A stretch of DNA of 29,331 nucleotides, taken from positions 1 to 29,331 of IMG/VR virus record IMGVR_UViG_3300026094_000027. One strand, written 5' to 3'. Below are positions 16,301 through 23,475 of the stretch, piece by piece. This DNA is from a virus. A program made the position numbers and the translations under genes. The notes under the pieces were generated by a model, which worked only from the letters and a program-made list of their open reading frames with translations, did no database searches and was not told where the DNA came from. How positions within the stretch are numbered: the stretch's first letter is position 1; every line of letters begins with the position of its first letter.

Positions 16301-18828
16301 CCGTAAGAATTATTTCCGTTTGTTGCTCTTATAATGCCTCCTTGATTCGCTAGATACCCTACAGCACAATAGTAAGTAAAAACAGAAACAAGTTCTGTTC
16401 TTGCACCGTCTGATACCCATACACCTATACCATCAGAAAGAACTTGTGTAAAGTCATTTGAAACCATAGAACGGTTCCCACCATTGTGCAGGGTGCCGTC
16501 TATTCTCTTACCTATGCAGCCCGTGCCTGTGGTTGTGACTCCCTGAATGTAGGGAGAACGATTTACAATCCAAGTTCTTTCGTCGTCTGGACCCCAACCG
16601 GGATCCAGAGACACATAAGCACCACCGGTTACTAGAGGATACTCTCTCAAAGAGCCGTCAAAAATAACTTCACCTTTTAGACCTCCTGTTGTGAGCTGTC
16701 TAATTCCTGTAGTATCTCTGACATAAAACAAATTTTTATCTTCAGATCCTTGAACTGAATTTACATATCTTTCTGCTGCTAAAATAGTTCTATGATTCCC
16801 GCTAAATTGTAAATCATCTTTTATGCCTCTCAGCAAACTGTAAACATCGTTTTTTATTCTAACAAAGTCAAAATCCTGTGAAGTAAACTCGTTGCTAAGT
16901 CGTGCCCAGACTTCTCCTGCGACGAATTCTCTATTTTCCCATAGAGCCTTGCCGGCGTCTATTTCGTTTTGATTGGTATTTTCTATATTAGAACCTTGAA
17001 TTACAGGATCGGAAAAACCAATAGACAATCTCGATCCTATATAATTTTCGAAAACATCAAAATAAGGCAGTATAGCGTTAAGACCAGATAGATCGGTAGT
17101 TGTTGTATCCACTTTTTGTGTAGTAGGGTTTCCTTCGGTACGACTTATCCTTTCGTTTTTTACGATCGGCAACAGAAACGTAGAAAAATCATTCAAATAA
17201 TATTGAAGAAATTGAAAGTCATCCTGATACTCGGGTATAGGAGTATTTGGCTCAACTCTTGTTGTTCTTAACTCTGCTCCTACAACTGCGCAGCCTGCAG
17301 GCACAATAATAGGAGCAATTTCCTCATATCTACCAGCGGTCACATTTATTGTAACATTTGATAGCGGTTCGAAATTATCTTCAGCATACTGTGCTGCAAA
17401 CTTTATACTTTTAAAGGGGTCTTGCGGTGTTAATCCTCTTCTAAAAGAATCATCATCTGTGCCGCTTTCTGCAACATATAAATTTTGAGACGTGAGAATT
17501 CTAGAGCGCCAAAAAATATCAAGATCTTCTGATACGCTTAATTGTTGTCCCGTGTTTCCTATTGGAACACTAATGTCGCCCTCGGATGAATCGTTGCCTG
17601 CAAGCGTTTTGTTAAGTCCATAGGAAATTAGGTCTCCGCGCTGTGCAAGAGCCCCTGGCTGCCCTGCTTGAATCACTAGGTCCCAGTAATCAAAAATATT
17701 GCCGTTCTCGCCTGGAAAATTTGTTTCATCGGCAAAATGATCTATATTGGCTCGGTAAGCCGAGCCAAGAAAGTATACTATGTTTCCTACTGAATAGTTT
17801 ACACCCGGAGACCATCCATTGGCCCATGCTGATCCGGGAACTAATAGATCCCAGAGATTGCCATCAAGATAGTCAAGAACACTCGAACTAGTATCTAGAA
17901 GCTCGATGTTTTCTCTTGCAACGTATAGTTGTCCTCCGCGCTGAACAACATCGCCTGTTCTGTAAGGAACTCCTAATCTCCAATTTCCTCTAAAATTATA
18001 GTTTTCCGCAAATTTTGTCCAAACCGGATTTTCTTCTTCGCTTGTTGGTAATGTGTCTTGGTTTGGAAAATTAGCGTAGTATAGGAAACCCCCTAGTCTT
18101 ACAATATCTCCTGTTTGATACTGCGTGGATGAGTTCCACTCTCCGTCAAACCGAAAGCCAGGAAACTCTATTGCAAATTTTGATATATCAAAATTCTGTG
18201 TAGATGTGTGAGTTTCTAGGCAGCGGAAAAGCGAAGATCCAAATTTAACAATGTCGTTTTTTCTAAATTCTGTGTCTGCCTGCCAAATGCTTCTATATTC
18301 AATGCCTTCAAAATACACAATCCATTTATCGATATCATTTTCAAACTCGCTATCTGATTTATGAGATTCAATACATCTATAGACTATACCATTGTATTTT
18401 ACCAAAACTCCGTCAGAATAATCGGTTGAACTAGACCAATTATTTTGATACCCGGACCCTAACGCAAATATTTCCCAATTTGACCTATCTTCTACAAAAT
18501 TTGTACTTACATGAGCTGTTGTACAGATATACACAGTGCCTTTATAAGATACAGATTCACTCAGATTATATTCCGTTGATTCCTGCCATTCACCTCTAAA
18601 GCTAACGCTTTCGGTCATCAATATCCATTTAGGAGCAGGTTGCGGCGGTTCACTCTCAGGCACAACAGCATTAAGATCAGACTGAAAAGTGCTGCTAGAA
18701 GTGTGTCCTACAATACATACATAGGTTTTTCCTGATAACCCTACTATATCATCTCGGATATATTCTTCGCTAGGACTCCACTCTCCTTTCCAGTTGTATC
18801 TAAATCTTTCTAGTTTAAATTCCGTCAT
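13369..18828 (-). CDS. Giant modular tail-fibre/adhesin protein, 1819 aa
   Basis: A paralogue of the 2314-aa protein with the same order of parts. Seven carbohydrate-binding-like modules occupy residues 11-390. A QRGDLISYGL linker follows, then a beta-helix starting near residue 447 (NLYVAESGTDDDS), with INVTAGRYEEIAPIIVPAG and LDPGWGPDDERTWI. Six Asp-box blades lie at about 1162-1446, followed by GSGYSDSEDLTVDI turns. The C-terminus has STDQDGNFRGGDLFAVDQAT and SDNIIPTQRAISSFLASRL. The N-terminal 50 residues are nearly identical in pattern to those of the paralogue (MTEFKLERFRYNWKGEW versus MAEFKLGRIRFVWKGEW). The ATG overlaps the stop of the 151-aa gene by 14 bases, and a weak GAGAG precedes it. 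Role: probable host-surface binding appendage. Confidence 0.8.
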   Translation of the reverse strand: MTEFKLERFRYNWKGEWSPSEEYIRDDIVGLSGKTYVCIVGHTSSSTFQSDLNAVVPESEPPQPAPKWILMTESVSFRGEWQESTEYNLSESVSYKGTVYICTTAHVSTNFVEDRSNWEIFALGSGYQNNWSSSTDYSDGVLVKYNGIVYRCIESHKSDSEFENDIDKWIVYFEGIEYRSIWQADTEFRKNDIVKFGSSLFRCLETHTSTQNFDISKFAIEFPGFRFDGEWNSSTQYQTGDIVRLGGFLYYANFPNQDTLPTSEEENPVWTKFAENYNFRGNWRLGVPYRTGDVVQRGGQLYVARENIELLDTSSSVLDYLDGNLWDLLVPGSAWANGWSPGVNYSVGNIVYFLGSAYRANIDHFADETNFPGENGNIFDYWDLVIQAGQPGALAQRGDLISYGLNKTLAGNDSSEGDISVPIGNTGQQLSVSEDLDIFWRSRILTSQNLYVAESGTDDDSFRRGLTPQDPFKSIKFAAQYAEDNFEPLSNVTINVTAGRYEEIAPIIVPAGCAVVGAELRTTRVEPNTPIPEYQDDFQFLQYYLNDFSTFLLPIVKNERISRTEGNPTTQKVDTTTTDLSGLNAILPYFDVFENYIGSRLSIGFSDPVIQGSNIENTNQNEIDAGKALWENREFVAGEVWARLSNEFTSQDFDFVRIKNDVYSLLRGIKDDLQFSGNHRTILAAERYVNSVQGSEDKNLFYVRDTTGIRQLTTGGLKGEVIFDGSLREYPLVTGGAYVSLDPGWGPDDERTWIVNRSPYIQGVTTTGTGCIGKRIDGTLHNGGNRSMVSNDFTQVLSDGIGVWVSDGARTELVSVFTYYCAVGYLANQGGIIRATNGNNSYGRFGTVTDGNDPTEIPQIVNVFNRNNEAQVEDAFTGGFADEILVFEYSNAGENYTQAEAEVIGAGSFAEVEYWDFRDGAVFEERIINTQGSGQPGGANYLVKQGFAQTTEDATSTILLSGTEETQVDTLLIGQRVIIINGAGTGQYGYIAAYDPPRKRATIRRESDNELGWDHLIPGTPLVEGFQTSTQYRIEPRVEVSHPGFSNTTANLPTGRTVIDTVFSNTTQVFENLQLNAGSFTDPDLVPEGALVDITRKAREYSVSIQDGGAGYSVGDSFVILGSALDGVSPDNDVTITVTQVSDDSSSSILDLNIRGKGRGGRLVAIAEPNFVLYSDNGRDWQEDLLSFVGDYNRIIDADDRFVAIAGGDDRIGFSLNGIDWEERPLPLKENWVDAAYDGKGKYVIISDNSNNALYSNDGEIWQETDIPEDTVSDSTGDSTISSYTHIVYGKGQFLAVSSSDRATATSPDGVTWTRHNEALVDKGAEFLNETAGLAYGDNRYLLLNTDGVTLYSFDGVTWYESDPAPLPNATTEFVSLKYYQGVFLAIARDSEGLTNFVFTTETGLHWVKQIISETRDWTAFSFASFNGSPEWFVFADNEKFDAISIIKTGKKAKLRADVQTGSIERLKIWDPGSGYSDSEDLTVDIIDSQFVIEAESQTRLGTGVLAQPDFINRGGGYQTNSSQIIISGDGFADIIPEDNTLVVRGVETIPGVGVQIIIDGIFDDNGEDLLLFEGSRIIDRGPDPSNINLRLIEFQINPSLENEYNLQSGTNVELREVYSQARVTNHDYLDIGTGNFEQTNYPEIYADANFFVASPENEVREFNGGRVFYVSTDQDGNFRGGDLFAVDQATGVVTISAEFFDLEGLSELALGGIRLGGSGTVVREFSTDSNFSADSDNIIPTQRAISSFLASRLSVGGENLETNQVQSGLVTLGGPNNVIDTVGVNSFIINADVNQFQGVSGTMISQQLFLRNIDDEST
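14490..15345 (-). repeat. Six Asp-box propeller blades in the 1819-aa fibre
   Basis: Asp-box-like sequences SDNGRDW, SLNGIDW, SNDGEIW, SPDGVTW, SFDGVTW and TETGLHW recur at 40-50-residue spacing, each after a strand such as RFVAIAG or QFLAVSS. The last copy is degenerate. Layout fits a six-bladed BNR propeller like that of the 2314-aa protein. Confidence 0.6.
17659..18798 (-). repeat. Seven carbohydrate-binding-like modules at the N-terminus of the 1819-aa fibre
   Basis: Units begin near residues 11, 77, 127, 178, 227, 279 and 335. The first unit is longer by a Pro-rich stretch (PESEPPQPAPKW). Residue pattern W..EW/W..(Y/F)...D.V..GG..Y matches the paralogue unit by unit. Confidence 0.6.
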
Positions 18829-19270
18829 TCTGATTGCTCTCTATTTCTGTGTATTCACTATTAGCTAAAACTTCGCTGTCTTTGCTTTCGTTATAACCCG
18901 GAGTTGATATTTTTTCAGGATACCTATAGTTCTCCGAAACTCTCTGCACAAATTGACCGTTTCCTTCTTCTACATAAAATGTAAGTGAACGAGAATCCCA
19001 TTTAAGCTGCGGATATCTAAGATTGGAAAAAACTATATCATGATTTTCGTCTATGCCTTCTAGGTAATCAACACCTTCTTCAAAATCAGGAAAACTGTTG
19101 TCTCGCGTGCCCTGTTCATTAATTACAATTGAATTATCATCTCCGCCTTGTAATTGATTAACTCTTATTAAAAAGAGCTCGCCGTCGTCGTTTCGCCTAA
19201 GGCCATAGAGATATTTTTTTGAAATACCGTCTAAAACTGTTTGCGGTGAACTTCCTATATAGTAAGTCAT
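18815..19270 (-). CDS. Small virion-associated protein of unknown function, 151 aa
   Basis: Not recognised. The protein has an N-terminal ISKKYLYGLRRNDDGELFLIRVNQL region, which predicts as beta strands, an acidic centre with FEEGVDYLEGIDE, then LKWDSRSLTFYVEEGNGQFV, and a polar C-terminus rich in Ser, Asn and Glu. No membrane span, signal peptide or enzyme motif is seen. Its ATG overlaps the stop of the 109-aa gene (TAATG), and its own end overlaps the start of the 1819-aa gene by 14 bases. Translational coupling suggests a fixed ratio with the fibres, for example an attachment subunit or assembly factor. Confidence 0.65.
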   Translation of the reverse strand: MTYYIGSSPQTVLDGISKKYLYGLRRNDDGELFLIRVNQLQGGDDNSIVINEQGTRDNSFPDFEEGVDYLEGIDENHDIVFSNLRYPQLKWDSRSLTFYVEEGNGQFVQRVSENYRYPEKISTPGYNESKDSEVLANSEYTEIESNQNDGI

Positions 19271-19599
19271 TATATTGTCTCCACGTAACTGAGAATAACA
19301 TCAACAGCATTGTTTTCTGAGGCTCTAATACTAACTCTAGTTTCCGGAGCTAGTATTAGCTTTTCTCCGTTTGTTACAGCTCTAAGGCTGCTGTTTTCGG
19401 GCAAAAGAGTTTCTTTGAGGTAAAATCCCGAAACCGAGCTGTCGTCTTGAACTAGAACATCTATATATACAAAGCTGTCTATTAAATTTGTTAAGCTTAA
19501 TCCTACTATAGTTGCTGTTACTGCAGGGCCTACACTAAGGACTTCTACCAAGTCAACTCCAACATTTGTTATAATTTTGTTTCTAAAATTGTTTGCCAT
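19270..19599 (-). CDS. Small beta-sandwich-type structural protein, 109 aa
   Basis: Beta-rich and without charge clusters. The order of segments is VEVLSVGPAVTATIVGLSLTN, a FVYIDVLVQDDSS stretch, GFYLKETLLPENSSLR, KLILAPETRVSIRAS and VDVILSYVE. This matches the 117-aa protein (PAGKSYAITTIIVCN, LPAGETFTF, IVLEEGDYVAFEA, AATISYLE) and the 106-aa protein, making a three-member family in the cluster. It lies 4 bases after the 1242-aa gene and overlaps the 151-aa gene by one base. Probable virion accessory protein; function unknown. Confidence 0.6.
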   Translation of the reverse strand: MANNFRNKIITNVGVDLVEVLSVGPAVTATIVGLSLTNLIDSFVYIDVLVQDDSSVSGFYLKETLLPENSSLRAVTNGEKLILAPETRVSIRASENNAVDVILSYVETI

Positions 19600-19603
19600 T
19601 TAT

Positions 19604-22600
19604 CTATCCAAATTGAATCACGGTTGAAAACGCAATATCTTCCGCGTCGCCTGGAGATATATTTTCTTCAGAACCTGCAACAGATATCCAATCACTGCCG
19701 TCATAGATTTCAACACGACCGTCATCTGTATTGAAACGAGTTAGGCCAATTTCCGTAAAATTTTCTGGCGGTCTTGTTAGGTTAGTTCCTACCGGAATGA
19801 CAAGACCGCTAGTACCTTCAAATTTTACATATCCATTATCTGTGTTTTCAAATACTGTAATACCATCCTGCACAGTATTTGTGATTTTGTTTTCCTTTAT
19901 TGCTAGATCATCGATAACAACAGAGCCTGAACCTTGTGCTGTAAGTTCAAGGTCAGTGTTAGATGTAATAGTACTTATTACATTGCCATTTATCTGTATA
20001 TCGTCTATTATTATTTTGTCAGAAGTAATACCGGTTTGATCAATAAGTGTCGAGATATATCCGTCTGTTGTAAATCTAATAATGCTGTCGTTTGCACCCG
20101 GCGTGAGTTCTGCAGTCACAGAAGTATCACCGTCGATGTCAACAACACCATTTAGTTGTATCCAGTCCGTGCCGTTAAATCCTTCGAATCTATTCAGACT
20201 GGTGTTAAAACGAATTTGCCCTGCCAACGGCGTTTCTGGCCTATCACTAGTACTTCCTACTGGTATCCTAATACTTCCAGTAGAATCTAGTACGAACACC
20301 TCCGACCCTGACTGTAAAACAAAATCGTTTGGGGTTGAGATAGTGTTATCTGAAACTTCAAACTCTTGAAAAAATACAGAGCCGGTTCCTGAAGTACGTA
20401 ATTCTAGATCTGCATTTGATTCAGTTGTTTGGATATAATTATCTGAAATTTCGATATCAGAAACTAGTATCGTATTTACATAGGAATTTTGCCAACGTTC
20501 TGTAATTGTTCCGAGTGAATATGTTGAGTCTTGTGAAGGAATTATATCAGAATCTATATCAGCAACGAATTCAATTGTGTCTGAATTTTTATCACCAATT
20601 GTGATATTTCCGCCTATAGTCACATCTCCGGTAACATCTAAATCGCCTGTAATATTCACAGAGTTTTCAAGATTAATTTCTTTAGAAAATGCATCAAGGT
20701 TTATTGCGCCTGACAAACTTTCTACTGTGTTTCCAGATATTCTAATGTTGCCTGTTTCGACCTTTGTTGCATCAATAGTAGTACTATCAATACCGTCTGA
20801 AAAGGTAAAAGCCTGTGTACTGTCTACAGAAAAATTTGCGCTTTGGAAAGTAATGTCACCGGTTTCTTGATTGATAGCAAACAAGTCGCCAACCCTAAAA
20901 TCACCTTCATGATCTACAGATGAAAAACGAACCTTTGCTCTATTAAGTTCTATAAATTCATTTGTTTGGATTACTGCCTCGGGATCATTGCTTGACTCTT
21001 TGCCGCTGCCGATGTAGGCAACGTTATGGCCGATCGCGTATATAATTACGCCAGCACCGTTGCCTACAATTCCTTGATTTCCGTAAACCGAAGCTGAAGA
21101 AATTATTCTTACTTCTGCGCCGAAATCTGTAAAGTCAACTAAAGTAAACTCGGTTGCTGTTGCTCCGCTAGAAAACCTTATATCTTGAGAAAGAATAACA
21201 TCGTCTTTAAAGGTCTGAGTGCCATCCTCTCCGTCAAATCGCGCCATAAGCACTGTTTGCTCTGTTGTAATCAACTCAAACTGTGGGCCGCCGCTCGGAG
21301 GCGTAATTGCCTCCCCATTAACTATTCTCACGTCGTCTACGTTGCCTTGGAAGAAGGATTGTGATCCGTCAAACAGCGCGCCTATTACTAGAGGTTTCGA
21401 TGTGCCGTAATCAGTGTTATCTGTCCACGATCCGATGTCTGTGCCGTTGAGATAAAGTGTTCCTATAGACCCTGAACGTGTGTATGCAACGTGATTCCAT
21501 TCATTCAATGACAAATCTGCATTACCAGTTATTTGATACGCACCTTCCACGTAAACTTCTGGCGTCAAACCATCTATATTAATTGAAACTGCGTTATCGT
21601 TGATTTGCCCTGCGCGGAAATCTAAAAGTCTCCTTACACCTGAAGTTACTGTAGGATAAAACCATCCTTCTACAGTAAAGTCGTCGGTGCCGAATCCAAA
21701 ATCATCCGAAGAATTAAGAGAGACATAGTCTCCGTTACCATCAAGCAACAAAGAAGATGCACCATGTTTTATAATAGAGGTGTCTAACTGTGCGTCCCCG
21801 TTGGCTGTTAGAGTTTTACCTAGTCTTTCGTCGGCTTCTTCAAATCCTAACTGCTTTCCTGCAACATAGATTTTTCCGTCTAAGTCTATTCTTTGTATAA
21901 TAGCTGATTCTAGCAGAGTAGCACCGTCAATGTCGTAATATTCGATAGCATCGCCTTCGGACACTGATCCTTGAATGTTTGCTATTCTTAGCGCAGTTTC
22001 TCCGTTGCCTTTAAGACCAGACGAACCGTCTACTGCATATATAGATCTTTTTGCAAAATATGTAAAACAGCTAAGCCATTCAGCTCTTACACCGTTAGTT
22101 AATGTTACAGCGTCTACGCCCGGAGTAATAAAGGTAACAGTATGAAATAGTCCGCTGGCTTCTTTACTATTTGCTGTTGCAGCGGAGCCGTCTAATAACA
22201 CACCTTTACCTGCATCACCTTTGTCGTAACCTCTAGGATCTTCTTGAGATGTTACAGATCCTTTAGTAATCACGGTTATGTTTTTTATATAAGGAGATCT
22301 AGACAATACTGTAAATCCTGATGCATACCTAAAAGCGTAACCTGTATCATCTGCGGCATTATAAAGAAAATTCTGCACAGTAAGATCTTCTACAGTAGTT
22401 TCCCCGTTTAAAAGAAAACAGTCGTTTGTATTTGTAGCAGCAGTAGGGATAATGGTGACTGATCTTAAACTATGACCTTTTACAGTAACTCCTTGAGGAA
22501 TTTCTAAAGGAAATTGTTCTTCATATTCGCCAGGAAATACAAAAACTGTGTCTCCTGCTTCGGCAACAGTTAAAGCTTGTTTAATACTAGAATAAGGATC

Positions 22601-23332
22601 TTGTATATGGTCGCCTGAATTAGTATCGTCGCCGTTTTCTGCAACATAATATATGTTACCTTGTCTTAAGGTTAAGTCTATTCCGTCTACATCAAGTCCT
22701 GCAGAATTTATTGTAGAAGCGACTAGATTATTTGTATAAATATCAGACCATTCTTTCCCGCCTGTGGTCGGATCCGAGCCTAAATTGTAGGTGTCTGTTT
22801 CGACAGGTATGATATCAGAAGCTACTTCTGCGTTAAAAGTAACATTATCTGTGTCCTCGTCGCCGATTGTAATGTTGCCTTCAGCAGTAATATTACCAGA
22901 TACAAACAAATTGCCGTCTATATCTAGATCAGAGTAGACTGCTACCGAGCCAGTGCCGTTTGCTCTAAATTCAAGATCCGCATTAGAATCTTGTATCTCT
23001 ATACGGTTGCCTTCTAAGCGGATAGAATCTATTTCTAGTTTGCTGAGACTTACTACAGAGTCTAGTGTTGAAAGATTAAGGTAAGGCGCACTAGACGTTA
23101 TTGTATCACCCTGTATTGTGATATCGCCTATGTCAGCTTTTGTAACAACTTCAAGTGCGTTTGATTGTGTAGTGCCATTGACGTCTAATTCATGCTGAGG
23201 GTTGCTATTCCTAACACCAATGCGCTGGTTATTAACATCTAGATATAGTAGGTCAGTCTCAAAGGCTAAATCAATACCATTACGTATCAAATTAGACTTT
23301 AAGAGCGGCCCTGAAATACGACCAACAGCCAT
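19604..23332 (-). CDS. Tail-fibre protein with inserted LamG-type lectin domain, 1242 aa
   Basis: The N-terminus (GRISGPLLKSNLIRNGIDLA, LYLDVNNQRIGV) matches the 954-aa protein closely. Two fibre segments follow with the pattern SDIIP...YNLG near residues 172 and 945. A right-handed beta-helix begins at YYVAENGDD (residue 228) and includes FPGEYEEQFPLEIP and FITPGVDAVTLTNGVRAEWL. After YAVDGSSG at 432-439 there is an insert of about 300 residues containing a LamG/concanavalin-type domain at about 515-685. The beta-helix then resumes with GAEVRIISSASVYGN. FSSVDHEGDFRVGDLF is near 805. AAGGAG precedes the ATG. A late box lies about 115 bases upstream. Probable host-binding fibre. Confidence 0.8.
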   Translation of the reverse strand: MAVGRISGPLLKSNLIRNGIDLAFETDLLYLDVNNQRIGVRNSNPQHELDVNGTTQSNALEVVTKADIGDITIQGDTITSSAPYLNLSTLDSVVSLSKLEIDSIRLEGNRIEIQDSNADLEFRANGTGSVAVYSDLDIDGNLFVSGNITAEGNITIGDEDTDNVTFNAEVASDIIPVETDTYNLGSDPTTGGKEWSDIYTNNLVASTINSAGLDVDGIDLTLRQGNIYYVAENGDDTNSGDHIQDPYSSIKQALTVAEAGDTVFVFPGEYEEQFPLEIPQGVTVKGHSLRSVTIIPTAATNTNDCFLLNGETTVEDLTVQNFLYNAADDTGYAFRYASGFTVLSRSPYIKNITVITKGSVTSQEDPRGYDKGDAGKGVLLDGSAATANSKEASGLFHTVTFITPGVDAVTLTNGVRAEWLSCFTYFAKRSIYAVDGSSGLKGNGETALRIANIQGSVSEGDAIEYYDIDGATLLESAIIQRIDLDGKIYVAGKQLGFEEADERLGKTLTANGDAQLDTSIIKHGASSLLLDGNGDYVSLNSSDDFGFGTDDFTVEGWFYPTVTSGVRRLLDFRAGQINDNAVSINIDGLTPEVYVEGAYQITGNADLSLNEWNHVAYTRSGSIGTLYLNGTDIGSWTDNTDYGTSKPLVIGALFDGSQSFFQGNVDDVRIVNGEAITPPSGGPQFELITTEQTVLMARFDGEDGTQTFKDDVILSQDIRFSSGATATEFTLVDFTDFGAEVRIISSASVYGNQGIVGNGAGVIIYAIGHNVAYIGSGKESSNDPEAVIQTNEFIELNRAKVRFSSVDHEGDFRVGDLFAINQETGDITFQSANFSVDSTQAFTFSDGIDSTTIDATKVETGNIRISGNTVESLSGAINLDAFSKEINLENSVNITGDLDVTGDVTIGGNITIGDKNSDTIEFVADIDSDIIPSQDSTYSLGTITERWQNSYVNTILVSDIEISDNYIQTTESNADLELRTSGTGSVFFQEFEVSDNTISTPNDFVLQSGSEVFVLDSTGSIRIPVGSTSDRPETPLAGQIRFNTSLNRFEGFNGTDWIQLNGVVDIDGDTSVTAELTPGANDSIIRFTTDGYISTLIDQTGITSDKIIIDDIQINGNVISTITSNTDLELTAQGSGSVVIDDLAIKENKITNTVQDGITVFENTDNGYVKFEGTSGLVIPVGTNLTRPPENFTEIGLTRFNTDDGRVEIYDGSDWISVAGSEENISPGDAEDIAFSTVIQFG
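21278..21790 (-). other. LamG/concanavalin-like lectin domain inside the 1242-aa fibre
   Basis: Residues about 515-685 read as a Laminin_G_3-type fold: SLLLDGNGDYVSL, DDFTVEGWFYP, RRLLDFRAG, LNEWNHVAYTRSGSIGTLYLNG and FFQGNVDDVRIVNGEA. The order GDYV, FTVEGWF, WNHVAYTR, LYLNG and VDDVRI is the usual one for this family, which binds sugars or proteins, often with Ca2+. The 954-aa paralogue lacks it at the same place. Confidence 0.8.
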
Positions 23333-23368
23333 CTCTTCTCCTTAACACGGGGATCCTGTCCCTCCAAC

Positions 23369-23440
23369 CTATTTTTCAGCTTCTAGCTCTTTGCTGGTTG
23401 ACCACAGTTTGTCCTGCCAATCATTGGTCGTGTTTGGCAT
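23369..23440 (-). CDS. Possible 23-aa small protein in the leader of the 1242-aa gene
   Basis: An ATG at 23440 opens 23 codons ending in TAG and would encode a peptide starting MPNTTNDWQDKLW and ending KELEAEK. The composition is amphipathic and protein-like. There is no Shine-Dalgarno sequence, and the late box at 23447-23454 predicts a transcript starting at or one base before the ATG, so translation would be leaderless. It could be a short coding gene, a remnant, or part of a structured leader. Coding status uncertain. Confidence 0.35.
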   Translation of the reverse strand: MPNTTNDWQDKLWSTSKELEAEK

Positions 23441-23446
23441 TAATAT

Positions 23447-23454
23447 TATTTATG
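23447..23454 (-). promoter_or_regulatory. T4-type late promoter box upstream of the 1242-aa gene
   Basis: CATAAATA on the minus strand lies 115 bases upstream of the 1242-aa ATG, within the 143-base gap after the 954-aa gene. The predicted start is near 23440. The transcript leader would carry the possible 23-codon ORF, a GGGA/TCCC hairpin and AAGGAG just before the ATG. Confidence 0.6.
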
Positions 23455-23475
23455 TAAAATGAATTATTTTAAGAA

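Noticed and set aside
6397-18828. Diversity-generating retroelement acting on the fibres
   Set aside because: No reverse transcriptase gene and no visible template/variable repeat pair; the paralogy is explained by duplication.
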